A stretch of DNA of 30,683 nt from an uncultured Eggerthella sp. (GCA_900547965.1 URJE01000010.1:1-30683); one strand, 5' to 3'; counted from the stretch's first letter, positions 16,183-24,300 are shown. The notes: generated by a model not told the origin, from the letters alone. Made by a program: numbers and translations.

Positions 16183-17550
16183 CTAGTAACGCGAATCGTC
16201 GAAGTGATTGGTGAACTTGGTGAATTCAGGGATGAACGTAAGCGGGATGTCGCGCGTGGGGCCGCTACGATTCTTCGCCACAATAAGCTCAGCCATGCCC
16301 CAATCGGGGCGGCTGTCCGATTCAGCCTCAGCTTCTGTGGTGCTTCGGTCAATGAACATAACGATGTCGGCGTCCTGTTCGATAGAACCCGATTCGCGAA
16401 GGTCGGAAAGCATCGGGCGCTTGTCGGTGCGCGACTCAACACCACGAGAAAGCTGCGAGAGCGAAATAATAGGCACTTCGAGTTCCTTTGCCAGAACTTT
16501 CAGACCACGCGAGATTTCGGCAACCTCAACGGCGCGGTTGTTGGGATGGGGGATTACCGGTTGCATAAGCTGCAGATAGTCAACGATGATCAGGCCATTT
16601 TTCTTGTTGCGCATCATACGGCGCGCCTTGGTGCGCAGTTCGACGATAGAAAGACCAGCCGAGTCGTCAACATACAGCTCGCAGTTGGAAAGGTCACTGG
16701 AAGCCTGAATAAGCTGGCTCCAGTCTCCTTCGGTAAGCTGGCCGTTGCGCATACGCGAAAGAGCAAGGCCTGCTTCCGCCGCCAGAAGCCTCTGCGTGAT
16801 TTCGTTGGAGCTCATTTCCAAGCTAAAGAACGCTACGGGTGCGCCGGACTTGGCGGCGTTTGCCGCAAGGTTCATAGCGAACGACGTTTTGCCAACGGCG
16901 GGACGGGCAGCCAGGATGATAAGGTTGCCAGGACGCAAGCCGCAGAAAAGCTTATCCACATCAATGAAGCCGGTGGGCACACCCTGAAGCATTCCTTCGC
17001 GGTTACCCATTTCGGCAATTTCCTCATTCGCTTCTACCAACAACTCCTGAATGCCTTTGAAGCTGGAATTTACCGTTTGCTCGGTAACGCCGAACAACGC
17101 TGCTTCCGACTGAGAAATAAGCTCTTTCGGATCGGCGGGGGAATCGTAAGCAAGTGAGGTAATCTGAGCGGCGCTCATAAGAAGCTCACGGCGAATGGCA
17201 TCGCGGCTTACGATTTCAGCATGATGCTGCCAGCTGGTGAACGCAAACGTGTTATCGGCAAGTTCCAGCAGATACTGCTGGCCGCCAACTGCCTCCAACT
17301 GACCCGCTGCCTTCAAGTTGTCGGAAACGGAGATAACGTCGATAGGTATGGAACGCGCGTTCATTTCGCGCATTGCCTCGAAGATCATCTTGTGAGCAGG
17401 ACGGAAGAAGCTTTCGGGCTTCAGCTTCAAGGATACTTCCTCGAACACGCCCGTTGACAAAAGACATGCCGCTAAAACCGTTTGCTCAGCCTCGATGTTC
17501 TGAGGCAAAGACTTGCGCGCTTCAGAAGCTGGCTGATTGTTTTCAGGCAT
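16183..17550 (-). CDS. dnaB: Replicative DNA helicase DnaB
   Basis: DnaB unwinds DNA at the replication fork as a hexamer. The 455-residue product shows the N-terminal primase-contact domain (PQNIEAEQTVLAACL), Walker A ARPAVGKTSFAMN, Walker B LIIVDYLQLM, and the ISRGLKVLAKELEVPIISLSQLSR and SDLRESGSIEQDADIVMF motifs. The open frame reaches 17682, but ATG 17550 (MPENNQP), with AAGGAG nine bases upstream, gives the family length. In many bacteria dnaB directly follows rplI; here about 5 kb of redox genes separate them. Confidence 0.97.
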   Translation of the reverse strand: MPENNQPASEARKSLPQNIEAEQTVLAACLLSTGVFEEVSLKLKPESFFRPAHKMIFEAMREMNARSIPIDVISVSDNLKAAGQLEAVGGQQYLLELADNTFAFTSWQHHAEIVSRDAIRRELLMSAAQITSLAYDSPADPKELISQSEAALFGVTEQTVNSSFKGIQELLVEANEEIAEMGNREGMLQGVPTGFIDVDKLFCGLRPGNLIILAARPAVGKTSFAMNLAANAAKSGAPVAFFSLEMSSNEITQRLLAAEAGLALSRMRNGQLTEGDWSQLIQASSDLSNCELYVDDSAGLSIVELRTKARRMMRNKKNGLIIVDYLQLMQPVIPHPNNRAVEVAEISRGLKVLAKELEVPIISLSQLSRGVESRTDKRPMLSDLRESGSIEQDADIVMFIDRSTTEAEAESDSRPDWGMAELIVAKNRSGPTRDIPLTFIPEFTKFTNHFDDSRY

Positions 17551-17601
17551 GAGGGTCTGCTCCTTGGTGATTCGATGGTTAGCACCCTCATAATACCTGC
17601 T

Positions 17602-17635
17602 TTGTTGCCGAGCCTCGATCAAGACTCGGCAACAA
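17602..17635. terminator. Strong hairpin upstream of dnaB (no clear T-run)
   Basis: TTGTTGCCGAG (17602-17612) pairs perfectly with CTCGGCAACAA (17625-17635) over 11 bases with a 12-base loop. It lies in the gap between the 177-aa gene and dnaB. Terminator or leader structure are both possible. Confidence 0.5.
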
Positions 17636-17646
17636 CACCAAATAGC

Positions 17647-17682
17647 TTGACCCCGTCGAGGAATCATCCTCAACGGGGTCAA
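17647..17682. terminator. Second strong hairpin, end of the redox operon
   Basis: TTGACCCCGT pairs with ACGGGGTCAA, and an inner GAGGA/TCCTC stem closes on an ATCA loop: 15 base pairs with only one mismatch step. It begins 26 bases after the stop of the 177-aa gene, where a terminator for the redox operon is expected, but neither strand has a strong U-tract. Confidence 0.6.
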
Positions 17683-17707
17683 AGTCAGGCTCCGCTCAAC
17701 TTGGCAG

Positions 17708-18241
17708 TTAGTACAGTGGCGGACAAGTTTCGTAGGAATCCAAGTTGGGGAGCACTTCTTTATATTGGTTGAGACGCGCTCGGATAATAGGGCGGATATT
17801 GGACAGCTGCCTGCCCGTTACCGTTTCTTTTTCCGCATAGGGCCGCAAAGCTTCGGCAAGGTCGGCGTCGCCCACGGTGTCCCGTATCCAGTCGGCGTAG
17901 TACTCAACCCCAATCAGGTTGACTTCCCCATGCACCTGATAAGCAACATACGGGCTTATGGGTTTCAAGAACTCAACACTGTCGGGAAAACTGCGCAGGT
18001 GTTTTGGCTGTGCGCCACCGCAACGGGAAAACAAAACGCCAACCGCAGACTCTTCGAGCGGCAAGAAACGGCTCCAATAACGAACCTGATCCTTGCTGGG
18101 AAGAGGCAGTGCTTCAACGCTTTTCACTTTCTCTTGCTCAATCTCTTCCTGCATCAGCTGACTTTTGATGGGATTCAGCGCTTCCTTTCCCCAGGAACGG
18201 GCATCAATCGAAGCGGCGCTGGTCTCTTTTTCGCTGCCCAT
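17708..18241 (-). CDS. Hypothetical protein in the AOR operon (177 aa)
   Basis: I do not recognise this protein. It is 177 residues, soluble by appearance, with no signal peptide or membrane helix. The N-terminal 50 residues are charged and Glu/Lys/Ser-rich and may be helical; the C-terminal part (about 95-177) looks like a compact alpha/beta domain with YVAYQVHGEVNLIGVEYYADWI and DLAEALRPYAEKETVTGR. Two Cys are present (FSRC, ETC). It starts six bases after the AOR stop, so it is coupled to it and closes the redox operon. By position it may correspond to the uncharacterised YdhW or YdhT of the E. coli ydh cluster, but I cannot show similarity. A role as AOR maturation or accessory subunit is conjecture. 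Confidence 0.7.
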   Translation of the reverse strand: MGSEKETSAASIDARSWGKEALNPIKSQLMQEEIEQEKVKSVEALPLPSKDQVRYWSRFLPLEESAVGVLFSRCGGAQPKHLRSFPDSVEFLKPISPYVAYQVHGEVNLIGVEYYADWIRDTVGDADLAEALRPYAEKETVTGRQLSNIRPIIRARLNQYKEVLPNLDSYETCPPLY

Positions 18242-18247
18242 CCAGCA

Positions 18248-20365
18248 TCACTCTTCCTCTTCCAGACCGAGCACGCCATGAGCCTCAAGCTCATCGGCTA
18301 CATACCCAAGGCCTTCAGCCTCCAAGGCGGAGCGCTTCAGCCAGCCATGGGCCACGTCGCAACCTTCCAGGCGATAGAAATGGCTCTTCAGTTCTTCGGT
18401 CTTTTCCCTGTCAAGCTGACGTCCCGACACGTCCTTGTAGGCCCATTCGTGCGTTTCCTCGTTGTAGGTTGGCAGACAATAGGCAATCTCGTATGAGGTT
18501 TGAGGAACCTTCGGGTTTTGAGGCTGGTCATAAACGTAATCCGAGAATATCTCCACTTCTCGCGTACGGCCTTGAAGCTGCCATATTGCGCGATCGAGGT
18601 CGTAGACCTTCTTGCCTAGCCAAATAACGTCCTCGAAGCTCTTATCCCATCCTGTGCAGGCATTGAGGAATTTCGGCTCCCCTTCGGGCGTCATTCCCTC
18701 GAAGTCCTTACCGTAAGGGTTAACCAAGTCGGTCCATGCCCAGTCGCACAAGCCAACCGTGTTTTTCCAAGAGCGGTTGTAGTAAATGGTCCAAGCTACC
18801 GCCTTCGCACATGGCTCCTTGTAAATGCCTTCGTCTGAATAGTCGATCATTTCGGGATCGCAGAAGGGAACCAGCTTCTTGCCCATAATTTCCGCCAGGC
18901 GCGCGGCCGATACATCGGGTTCCCTCCCTTGAGCGTAGTTCTGGGATGGAGTCCAGTAACAGGGAAAATCCAGGTCATGGCTGTTGATATCGCGATCGGT
19001 GAGGATGGAAGCGAACCCCCAGTCAGCTGATGTGCGCGGATCATAATGGTGCCCATAGCTGTACTGGAGAACGGGCAGCATGCCGGTGGAAGAGTCTTCC
19101 TCCCAACGTCCCCATTTCTCAGCACACGGCTGCAATCCCAGTGCGAGGTCGGCTCCAATGTCGGTCAAATTAACGATCGACGAGATAAGGGCATTGGCGA
19201 ATTCAATAGTGCCCATCTTTTCGAACGGCAAGCTGGAATCGATTTCTTTGCCTGGTCCGATCAGCCCCCTTTCATAGAGCCTCATCAGCCAGAAAGTAAT
19301 AGGCATAAACGAATTCGCGTTCATGCCAACTCGGTTGAGCAGGGTTGCTGCTTTCGCAGTGTTCTCTGTGATAACCCCATCATGAGCCGCTTTATCCTGA
19401 GGGGTAAACCAATGAAAACCAATGCACATTGCTTCGTTTCCGTAATAGTTCGAGGTTCTGCCCCTGCATGCGCGGACGCAGCCTACGCAACCATAGGGCC
19501 TGCTCGATACTCCCGTTCCGTAGAAGCGGGTCGAATTGCCGGGAGGAGAAGAGATATCCTGCATGCCGATGTAATTGTTGGGGTTGTCGGCATGACCGCC
19601 CCAGGTGTATTGCTGAGCCCACAAACGCGCATCCATCATTGCCTGAGGATCGGCTATCTCAATGCTCTTCGTTCCCAAAAAGCCTATTGCCTTTAGGTTT
19701 TTGGCAGCCCATACGCCACCAAAACCACCTTGACCGATAACGTGAGCCATGTCGGACACCAGCGAGGAAAGCGGACCGTAATTCTCCGGATTCGGACCTG
19801 TGGTAAGAATAGCGGGGCGCTGGGTGGTTTTTCCCGCATCGCGCCAACCAGAAGCGATGGTATTCCAATCGCCCGCATGATAATCGTGGACCATCTGAGG
19901 CATCAGGACTTCCTGCGTTTCTTGCGTATCAAGAGCCCAGAGCGACTCAGCGTCGTTGAAGGTTACCCGGTCATTAACAACACTGACCCACACCTTACGC
20001 TTAGCTTGCCCTAAAAGAACAAAGGCATCGTAACCAGCATGCTTCATCATAGGCCCAAAGCGTCCACCCATGTTCGAGCGCGTAAACCAGGGCGTAGGAT
20101 ACCCCTGAGTACCAACCGCTACCATTTCAGCGCGGCCGCCGCCTGATGGGGTTGGTGTACCCGCAATAGGGGACGTTGCTAGAGCGCACACGTTCTTTGG
20201 ATCAGAGGGGTCGGTAATAGTTTTGTCCTCGCAGTAATCCCAAAACAGTGCAGCAGCCATCCCATGACCACCGATCCACTCTTCGTACTTTGACGTCGGA
20301 ACGGTTTCGTATGTTTCCTTATCGAGATGCAAGATCAAGATCTTGCCTGCAAATCCATTTGCCAT
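18248..20365 (-). CDS. Aldehyde ferredoxin oxidoreductase family tungsto/molybdoenzyme (YdhV-like)
   Basis: A 705-residue member of the AOR family, whose active site holds tungsten or molybdenum on two pterins plus one 4Fe-4S cluster. The N-terminal barrel begins MANGFAGKIL like YdhV, with GPIAG-type loop TSPIAGTPTPSGGGRAEM and GGFGGVWAAKNLKAIGFLG (pterin-binding). Cluster ligands are CVGCVRAC (Cys293, 296, 300) with Cys540 in GLCDW. No Tat signal is seen, so the enzyme itself is cytoplasmic unless escorted. Cytochrome b and a Tat-exported ferredoxin upstream match the E. coli ydh arrangement rather than a classical ferredoxin-linked AOR. The substrate is unknown. Confidence 0.92.
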   Translation of the reverse strand: MANGFAGKILILHLDKETYETVPTSKYEEWIGGHGMAAALFWDYCEDKTITDPSDPKNVCALATSPIAGTPTPSGGGRAEMVAVGTQGYPTPWFTRSNMGGRFGPMMKHAGYDAFVLLGQAKRKVWVSVVNDRVTFNDAESLWALDTQETQEVLMPQMVHDYHAGDWNTIASGWRDAGKTTQRPAILTTGPNPENYGPLSSLVSDMAHVIGQGGFGGVWAAKNLKAIGFLGTKSIEIADPQAMMDARLWAQQYTWGGHADNPNNYIGMQDISSPPGNSTRFYGTGVSSRPYGCVGCVRACRGRTSNYYGNEAMCIGFHWFTPQDKAAHDGVITENTAKAATLLNRVGMNANSFMPITFWLMRLYERGLIGPGKEIDSSLPFEKMGTIEFANALISSIVNLTDIGADLALGLQPCAEKWGRWEEDSSTGMLPVLQYSYGHHYDPRTSADWGFASILTDRDINSHDLDFPCYWTPSQNYAQGREPDVSAARLAEIMGKKLVPFCDPEMIDYSDEGIYKEPCAKAVAWTIYYNRSWKNTVGLCDWAWTDLVNPYGKDFEGMTPEGEPKFLNACTGWDKSFEDVIWLGKKVYDLDRAIWQLQGRTREVEIFSDYVYDQPQNPKVPQTSYEIAYCLPTYNEETHEWAYKDVSGRQLDREKTEELKSHFYRLEGCDVAHGWLKRSALEAEGLGYVADELEAHGVLGLEEEE

Positions 20366-20381
20366 TTGCTTTCACCTGCCC

Positions 20382-21206
20382 TTATTTCTTCGCGGAGCTG
20401 CCTTCACTACCAGGATTGCCGGTAGCGCCAACGGCATACGTCATCATCGATGGCCAGCTTGTTCCCGTCCGCAGATCCACGTCGTATTGGGATCCGCCTG
20501 TTTCTTTGGGGAGTTCTTTGACGAATTTAATGGCACGTTCAGGGCATACCGATTCACAGGCACGAACGCCATCGGATCCAATTTCGTGTTCCCAAAACGG
20601 CGTATTGGTGCAAAGGTCGCATTTCTGCGAATGCTTATCTTCGTTGTTCCACTGCAATCGAGAGGGGGAATTCGGGCATGCGGAAATACACTGCATACAC
20701 CCGATGCATTTGTCGGGGTCAACCACACGCACGTTATCGTTCTCTTCGTCGATGTGGCAAGCCCCCGTAGGACATACCGAAACGCATTTAGGCTCTGCGC
20801 ATTGATGGCATTGGAAAATGGTCATGTCATAGGGGAAATGCTGGAATGAATCGCCCACGATCTGAATTCGCGCAAGGCCAGGATTCGTTACCCCATAATG
20901 GGTCATCGCGCATGCCATCATGCAATTTTGGCACCCACAGCACCTCATGCTATCCACGATGAGATAGCCACCTGAAACGGGAAATGCCACATCGATGCTG
21001 TTTTCACGCGCAAATGCCATGATGCCGCTCGTACCAAGCGTTGTAGCAGCCAGCAACGTACCAGCCAATGCAACAAATTTACGGCGTGTTACCCCTTTGG
21101 GTTTCTGATTTTCCGACGCTTCGGACGCCAGATCCTCTTCGTTGTTCTCCAGCATGCTGCAAGGGGGATCTTTCTGCAGCTCGGAGTCTTCATACTGCTT
21201 TGACAT
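20382..21206 (-). CDS. Tat-exported 4Fe-4S ferredoxin subunit (YdhY/NrfC/HybA type)
   Basis: Start taken at ATG 21206 (MSKQYED), preceded by AAAGGG; the open frame to 21317 adds 37 non-family residues. The 274-residue product has a long charged N-terminus and then a twin-arginine signal, TRRKFVALAGTLL (Arg41-Arg42), with a hydrophobic stretch. Four cysteine clusters follow: CCGCQNCMMAC, CHQCAEPKCVSVCPTGAC, CIGCMQCISAC and CDLCTNT...CESVCP, enough for four 4Fe-4S clusters in the DmsB/NrfC pattern. It should relay electrons between the membrane cytochrome b and the AOR subunit. The AOR gene starts 16 bases downstream. The unusually long stretch before the RR motif is noteworthy. Confidence 0.92.
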   Translation of the reverse strand: MSKQYEDSELQKDPPCSMLENNEEDLASEASENQKPKGVTRRKFVALAGTLLAATTLGTSGIMAFARENSIDVAFPVSGGYLIVDSMRCCGCQNCMMACAMTHYGVTNPGLARIQIVGDSFQHFPYDMTIFQCHQCAEPKCVSVCPTGACHIDEENDNVRVVDPDKCIGCMQCISACPNSPSRLQWNNEDKHSQKCDLCTNTPFWEHEIGSDGVRACESVCPERAIKFVKELPKETGGSQYDVDLRTGTSWPSMMTYAVGATGNPGSEGSSAKK

Positions 21207-21420
21207 TATGTCTGCCCTTTCGTTTCGAGCAATTCCCTTGGGGGAGGGAATCTCAAAATCTATTACGAGCAGACCGCCATACCGACATACCCATGCAAGG
21301 CAAAATATATGTGCCAAACGTTCAAGATCTGTAAGTTAGCTATCGAATGGCGGATACCACTCGGCGAATAGGGAATTATTCTCAATCAAGGCAAAAAGCC
21401 ACTGCTAATCACCCAAAGCC

Positions 21421-22191
21421 TTACTCGGCTTTTCGTTCTTCGGAAACAATGTCCTCATACCAATCAGGATGCTCTTTCTTCACTTCCTCTTCCGGCATCC
21501 AGCCATGGATCATGGAAGGAAAAGTCTTCCATGACCAAGGAACCAGAACCGCAAAGAACACATGGGCAAGAAGGAACAAAAGCATGGCAACCGTGCCGAT
21601 ATCGTGCAGTAACGTCGCAGCTGAAACCAAGAAACCAGGAAGGTCGATAGAGTGCTGGATCGACTTGATTATGCCCGTGAAAGCCATAAGAGCACCCACG
21701 AATATCGCGAAAACGTACGCCATATTCTCACTTTGGAAGTATTTCTTTTCTTTGGGGTACTTTGCCTTCTTGAATCCCAGCTGGGCACCGTAGTGATTCA
21801 ACGTTGAAGAGATTGCATCTCTGTTGGGAAGATGCTCTTTCATACGCGCGGGCTCGGAAATGGCATTGCCAATGTAATAAAACGTCCCAAACAGAAATAC
21901 GCACGCCGCAACAAAATGGACATTCAGGGCAATTACCGCTTCTTCGCTGATTGAAATAAAGCTGATAAAAAAACTTAATCCCATGATAATGCCTGAAATC
22001 AGGAGAAACAGTGTGCCTAAAGCATGAGGCCAATGCTCTAGGCGAGCCGCCACGTCATGACGGTAGATCTTACCGTTCTTACGATAGGGCTTCGTTCTCT
22101 TGGTGAAGTAAGTGAGTATCAGCCCTAAGCAAGGCATCAGAAGAAGTAGCCACAAAAAATGGTCGAACAAAAGGGAGCTTGATACGCTCAT
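21421..22191 (-). CDS. Membrane cytochrome b subunit (YdhU/FdnI-like)
   Basis: The 256-residue protein has an N-terminal helix (about 8-28) followed by four helices (about 55-80, 86-108, 158-178, 190-218), the b-type cytochrome pattern of formate-dehydrogenase gamma subunits. Candidate haem ligands are His53/His56 (RLEHWPH), His92, His196 and His210. The end, FPSMIHGWMPEEEVKKEHPDWYE, is the usual C-terminal signature. AAAGGAG lies seven bases before the ATG. It is the first gene of the redox operon and should link the ferredoxin/AOR pair to the menaquinone pool. The next gene follows after 214 bases holding an ATTCCCT/AGGGAAT repeat (21232-21251) and possibly a second promoter. Confidence 0.88.
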   Translation of the reverse strand: MSVSSSLLFDHFLWLLLLMPCLGLILTYFTKRTKPYRKNGKIYRHDVAARLEHWPHALGTLFLLISGIIMGLSFFISFISISEEAVIALNVHFVAACVFLFGTFYYIGNAISEPARMKEHLPNRDAISSTLNHYGAQLGFKKAKYPKEKKYFQSENMAYVFAIFVGALMAFTGIIKSIQHSIDLPGFLVSAATLLHDIGTVAMLLFLLAHVFFAVLVPWSWKTFPSMIHGWMPEEEVKKEHPDWYEDIVSEERKAE

Positions 22192-22288
22192 AACGATCTC
22201 CTTTCGCTATAAATCACTTTGCATGGGAACGCGATATGGAGATCTGTTTTCTGTCAGGCTAGCACCATCAGCTAGTCACTTGAAACGA

Positions 22289-22484
22289 AGCTTGCTACTG
22301 GCCTTATTAACCATGTGAACATGTTATAAATCATTTTAAAGAATCATTATTTCTAAAAAAATTCATCGCGATGTGCCGAGAATCACCATCTCGGCGCCGC
22401 TTGATAAAAAGCCCATGACCAGCTTGCACATGTCAAAATACGAGCACAATCACATGCTGTAAAGTGCAGCTTGCTATTGCCTTT
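22289..22484. promoter_or_regulatory. AT-rich control region of the redox operon with repeated sites
   Basis: The 305-base gap 22192-22496 is AT-rich and holds no gene. It contains two direct copies of AGCTTGCTA(C/T)TG (22289 and 22468), a perfect CATGT-GA-ACATG dyad at 22312-22323, and a GCCGAGA/TCTCGGC stem at 22375-22395. These look like regulator sites for the cytochrome b-ferredoxin-AOR operon, but I cannot assign a regulator or pin the -10/-35. Confidence 0.45.
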
Positions 22485-22496
22485 CACCTAGAAACA

Positions 22497-22526
22497 GAGA
22501 AAGGCCACCCTTTCGGGTGACCTTTC
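22497..22526 (-). terminator. Intrinsic terminator after rplI
   Basis: GAAAGGCCACCC and GGGTGACCTTTC pair over 12 bases (one G-T) around a TTTC loop, just after the rplI stop, followed on the minus strand by TCTGTTTCT. Confidence 0.8.
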
Positions 22527-22544
22527 GAAAAAGCAGATAAGAAA

Positions 22545-23069
22545 CTACTCAGCAGCTTCTTCGGTTGCCTCTTCTGCCTCTACTGCTTCTTCAGCAGCTT
22601 CCTCGGCAGGAGCAGCAAAGGTTGCCTCGTCGCCTACGAGCAGAGCGAGGTTAGCCTTGATGTCACGGTAGAGAGACACAACAACGGTGTGCTCGCCAGC
22701 GGACTTGATGGCATTCTTGATCTCAACGCGACGACGGTCGATGTCGAGGTCAGCCTGAGCCTTAACAGCGTCAGCAACCATCTGAGCGGTTACGGAGCCG
22801 AAGAGAACGCCCTCTTCGCCCACGCGAACCTCAACCTTAACGGTGAGAGCTTCGAGCTGAGCCTTCATCTTGTTAGCGTCAGCAATGCGGTTCTCTTCGC
22901 GAGCAGCAATGTTGTGCTTGCGCTGCTCGAGCTGCTTCAGGTTGCCCTTGGTAGCCAGAACGGCCATACCCTGGGGAAGCAGGTAGTTGTTAGCAAAGCC
23001 AGGAGCTACGTCTACAACGTCGCCTTCGCCGCCCTTGTTCTTAACTTCGGTAAGAAGGATAACTTTCAT
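22545..23069 (-). CDS. rplI: Ribosomal protein L9 with acidic C-terminal tail
   Basis: L9 (174 residues) starts MKVILLTEVKNKGGEGDVVDVAPGFANNYL, the 23S rRNA-binding N-domain, followed by the long connecting helix and the C-domain. The last ~25 residues form a Glu/Ala-rich tail (EEAAEEAVEAEEATEEAAE) absent from the ~150-residue textbook protein. GAGGAGG precedes the ATG. It ends rpsF-ssb-rpsR-rplI. Confidence 0.97.
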   Translation of the reverse strand: MKVILLTEVKNKGGEGDVVDVAPGFANNYLLPQGMAVLATKGNLKQLEQRKHNIAAREENRIADANKMKAQLEALTVKVEVRVGEEGVLFGSVTAQMVADAVKAQADLDIDRRRVEIKNAIKSAGEHTVVVSLYRDIKANLALLVGDEATFAAPAEEAAEEAVEAEEATEEAAE

Positions 23070-23081
23070 TTCATCCTCCTC

Positions 23082-23342
23082 TTAGCGATTACGGCGATCG
23101 CCGCGGCCGCTTACAGCAGGCACAGCGTAGGGCATGAGAGCCATTTCGCGTGCGCGCTTAACAGCATTGGCGATATCGCGCTGGTGCTGGGTGCAAGCGC
23201 CCGTAACACGGCGGGGCTTGATCTTCCCACGGTCAGTAACATACTTGCGCAGCATCTGGGTGTCTTTGTAGTCGACGTATTCCGCATGATCCTTGCAGAA
23301 CTGGCAATACTTTCGACGAGGCTGCTTGGTGTAGTCAGACAT
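23082..23342 (-). CDS. rpsR: Ribosomal protein S18
   Basis: Start at ATG 23342 (MSDYTKQPRRKYCQFC) with AAAGAGG upstream; the frame is open to 23396 but overlaps ssb and is not conserved. The 86-residue protein keeps Cys-x-x-Cys (YCQFC) and CTQH, the zinc-binding 'C+' form of S18, with the S18 core KPRRVTGAC. It lies 12 bases before rplI. Confidence 0.97.
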   Translation of the reverse strand: MSDYTKQPRRKYCQFCKDHAEYVDYKDTQMLRKYVTDRGKIKPRRVTGACTQHQRDIANAVKRAREMALMPYAVPAVSGRGDRRNR

Positions 23343-23361
23343 GTTAACCTCTTTCGAATGA

Positions 23362-23814
23362 TTAGAACGGGATGTCGTCGTCGTAAACAGAGGCATCTAC
23401 AACCGGTGCAGCCATTGGAGCTGCCGCCATCGGTGCCTGGGCCATAGGCGCTGCCATGGGAGCCGCGGCGCGAGGAGCACCATCGTTGCGGCTGGTCATG
23501 AACTCGATCTCGTCAACAATAACTTCGATCTTGCTGCGCTTCTGACCATCGCGCTCCCACTGGCTCCAACGAAGTTTTCCCTCGATGGCTACCTTGCTTC
23601 CCTTGGAAAGGAAACGGGAAACGCTCTGTGCACGAGCACCAAACATAGTGCAATCGATGAAGTTGGGATAATCTTCCCATTCACCCGTCTGCTGGTTCTT
23701 GCGACGATCGTTAACTGCGACGCCGAAACCCAGAACGGGCATTCCGCTTGCGGTGGAACGCAAATCGGGATCACGGGTAAGGTTTCCGCTGATTACAACT
23801 CGATTGATACTCAT
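23362..23814 (-). CDS. ssb: Single-stranded DNA-binding protein
   Basis: A 150-residue SSB with an N-terminal OB fold (MSINRVVISGNLTRDPDLR, FIDCTMFGARAQSVSRFLSKGSKVAIEGKL), a flexible Ala/Pro/Met-rich linker (about 112-140) and the acidic tip DDDIPF that recruits repair and replication proteins. It binds ssDNA and sits between rpsF and rpsR, the usual position. AAAGAGG precedes the ATG. Confidence 0.97.
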   Translation of the reverse strand: MSINRVVISGNLTRDPDLRSTASGMPVLGFGVAVNDRRKNQQTGEWEDYPNFIDCTMFGARAQSVSRFLSKGSKVAIEGKLRWSQWERDGQKRSKIEVIVDEIEFMTSRNDGAPRAAAPMAAPMAQAPMAAAPMAAPVVDASVYDDDIPF

Positions 23815-23871
23815 ATCGATACCTCTTTCACAACGTGGACTAATCCGTCCACCTTTTGATTTCCTTGAAAA

Positions 23872-24165
23872 TTAATCGCGATCGGTGCGAGCAACGATCA
23901 TGTGACGTACAACAACATCGGAGATGCGGAGTACGCGGTCGAGCTCAGCAATGTTGCTGGGCTCTGCATGGAAATCGATAAGGGTGTAATCACCGTCGGT
24001 AAGACCGTTGATTTCGTAAGCGAGCTTGCGCTTACCCCAGTTATCAACATTATCAACGACACCGTTACCTTCTGCGAGGGCGGTCTCGATACGCTTCATA
24101 ACAGCGAGACGAGATTCTTCGTCAATAGACGGAGCTACAAAATACAAGAGTTCATAAGCCTTCAT
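23872..24165 (-). CDS. rpsF: Ribosomal protein S6
   Basis: The 97-residue protein begins MKAYELLYFVAPSIDEESR and contains NWGKRKLAYEINGLTDGDYTLIDF, both typical of S6, which binds S18 and 16S rRNA in the small subunit. AGAGGAGGTGA lies just upstream, a near-perfect ribosome site. It is the first gene of the rpsF-ssb-rpsR-rplI operon. Confidence 0.97.
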   Translation of the reverse strand: MKAYELLYFVAPSIDEESRLAVMKRIETALAEGNGVVDNVDNWGKRKLAYEINGLTDGDYTLIDFHAEPSNIAELDRVLRISDVVVRHMIVARTDRD

Positions 24166-24300
24166 CAGTTCACCTCCTCTGGACTTACGGCTTCGGGTTT
24201 AAAGGCTACCCCGAAGCAGGAAATTAGCCTTGTTAGGTTACCAAACACAACAAGGAAGAACCGATGACTCTGCGAGAACTCACGGTTTGCACACATTAGC
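24166..24300 (-). promoter_or_regulatory. Structured 5' leader of rpsF, candidate S6:S18-type autoregulatory RNA
   Basis: Between rpsF and the upstream gene's terminator the minus strand can form three stems: AACCG/CGGTT (24259-24287), CCTTGTT/AACAAGG (24228-24255) and GCTTCGGG/CCCGAAGC (24190-24217). Leaders of rpsF-rpsR operons often carry an S6:S18-binding RNA used for feedback. I see a structured leader; I cannot confirm the consensus motif. No gene is seen in 24166-24434. Confidence 0.45.

Noticed and set aside
16952..16960. Perfect DnaA box TTATCCACA inside dnaB
   Set aside because: Single copy encoding the conserved VDKL stretch of DnaB, without a cluster or AT-rich unwinding region, so most likely coincidence.
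15820..17157. 445-codon open frame on the plus strand across dnaB and yhaO
   Set aside because: It spans two well-supported minus-strand genes and their junction, with no recognisable protein features.
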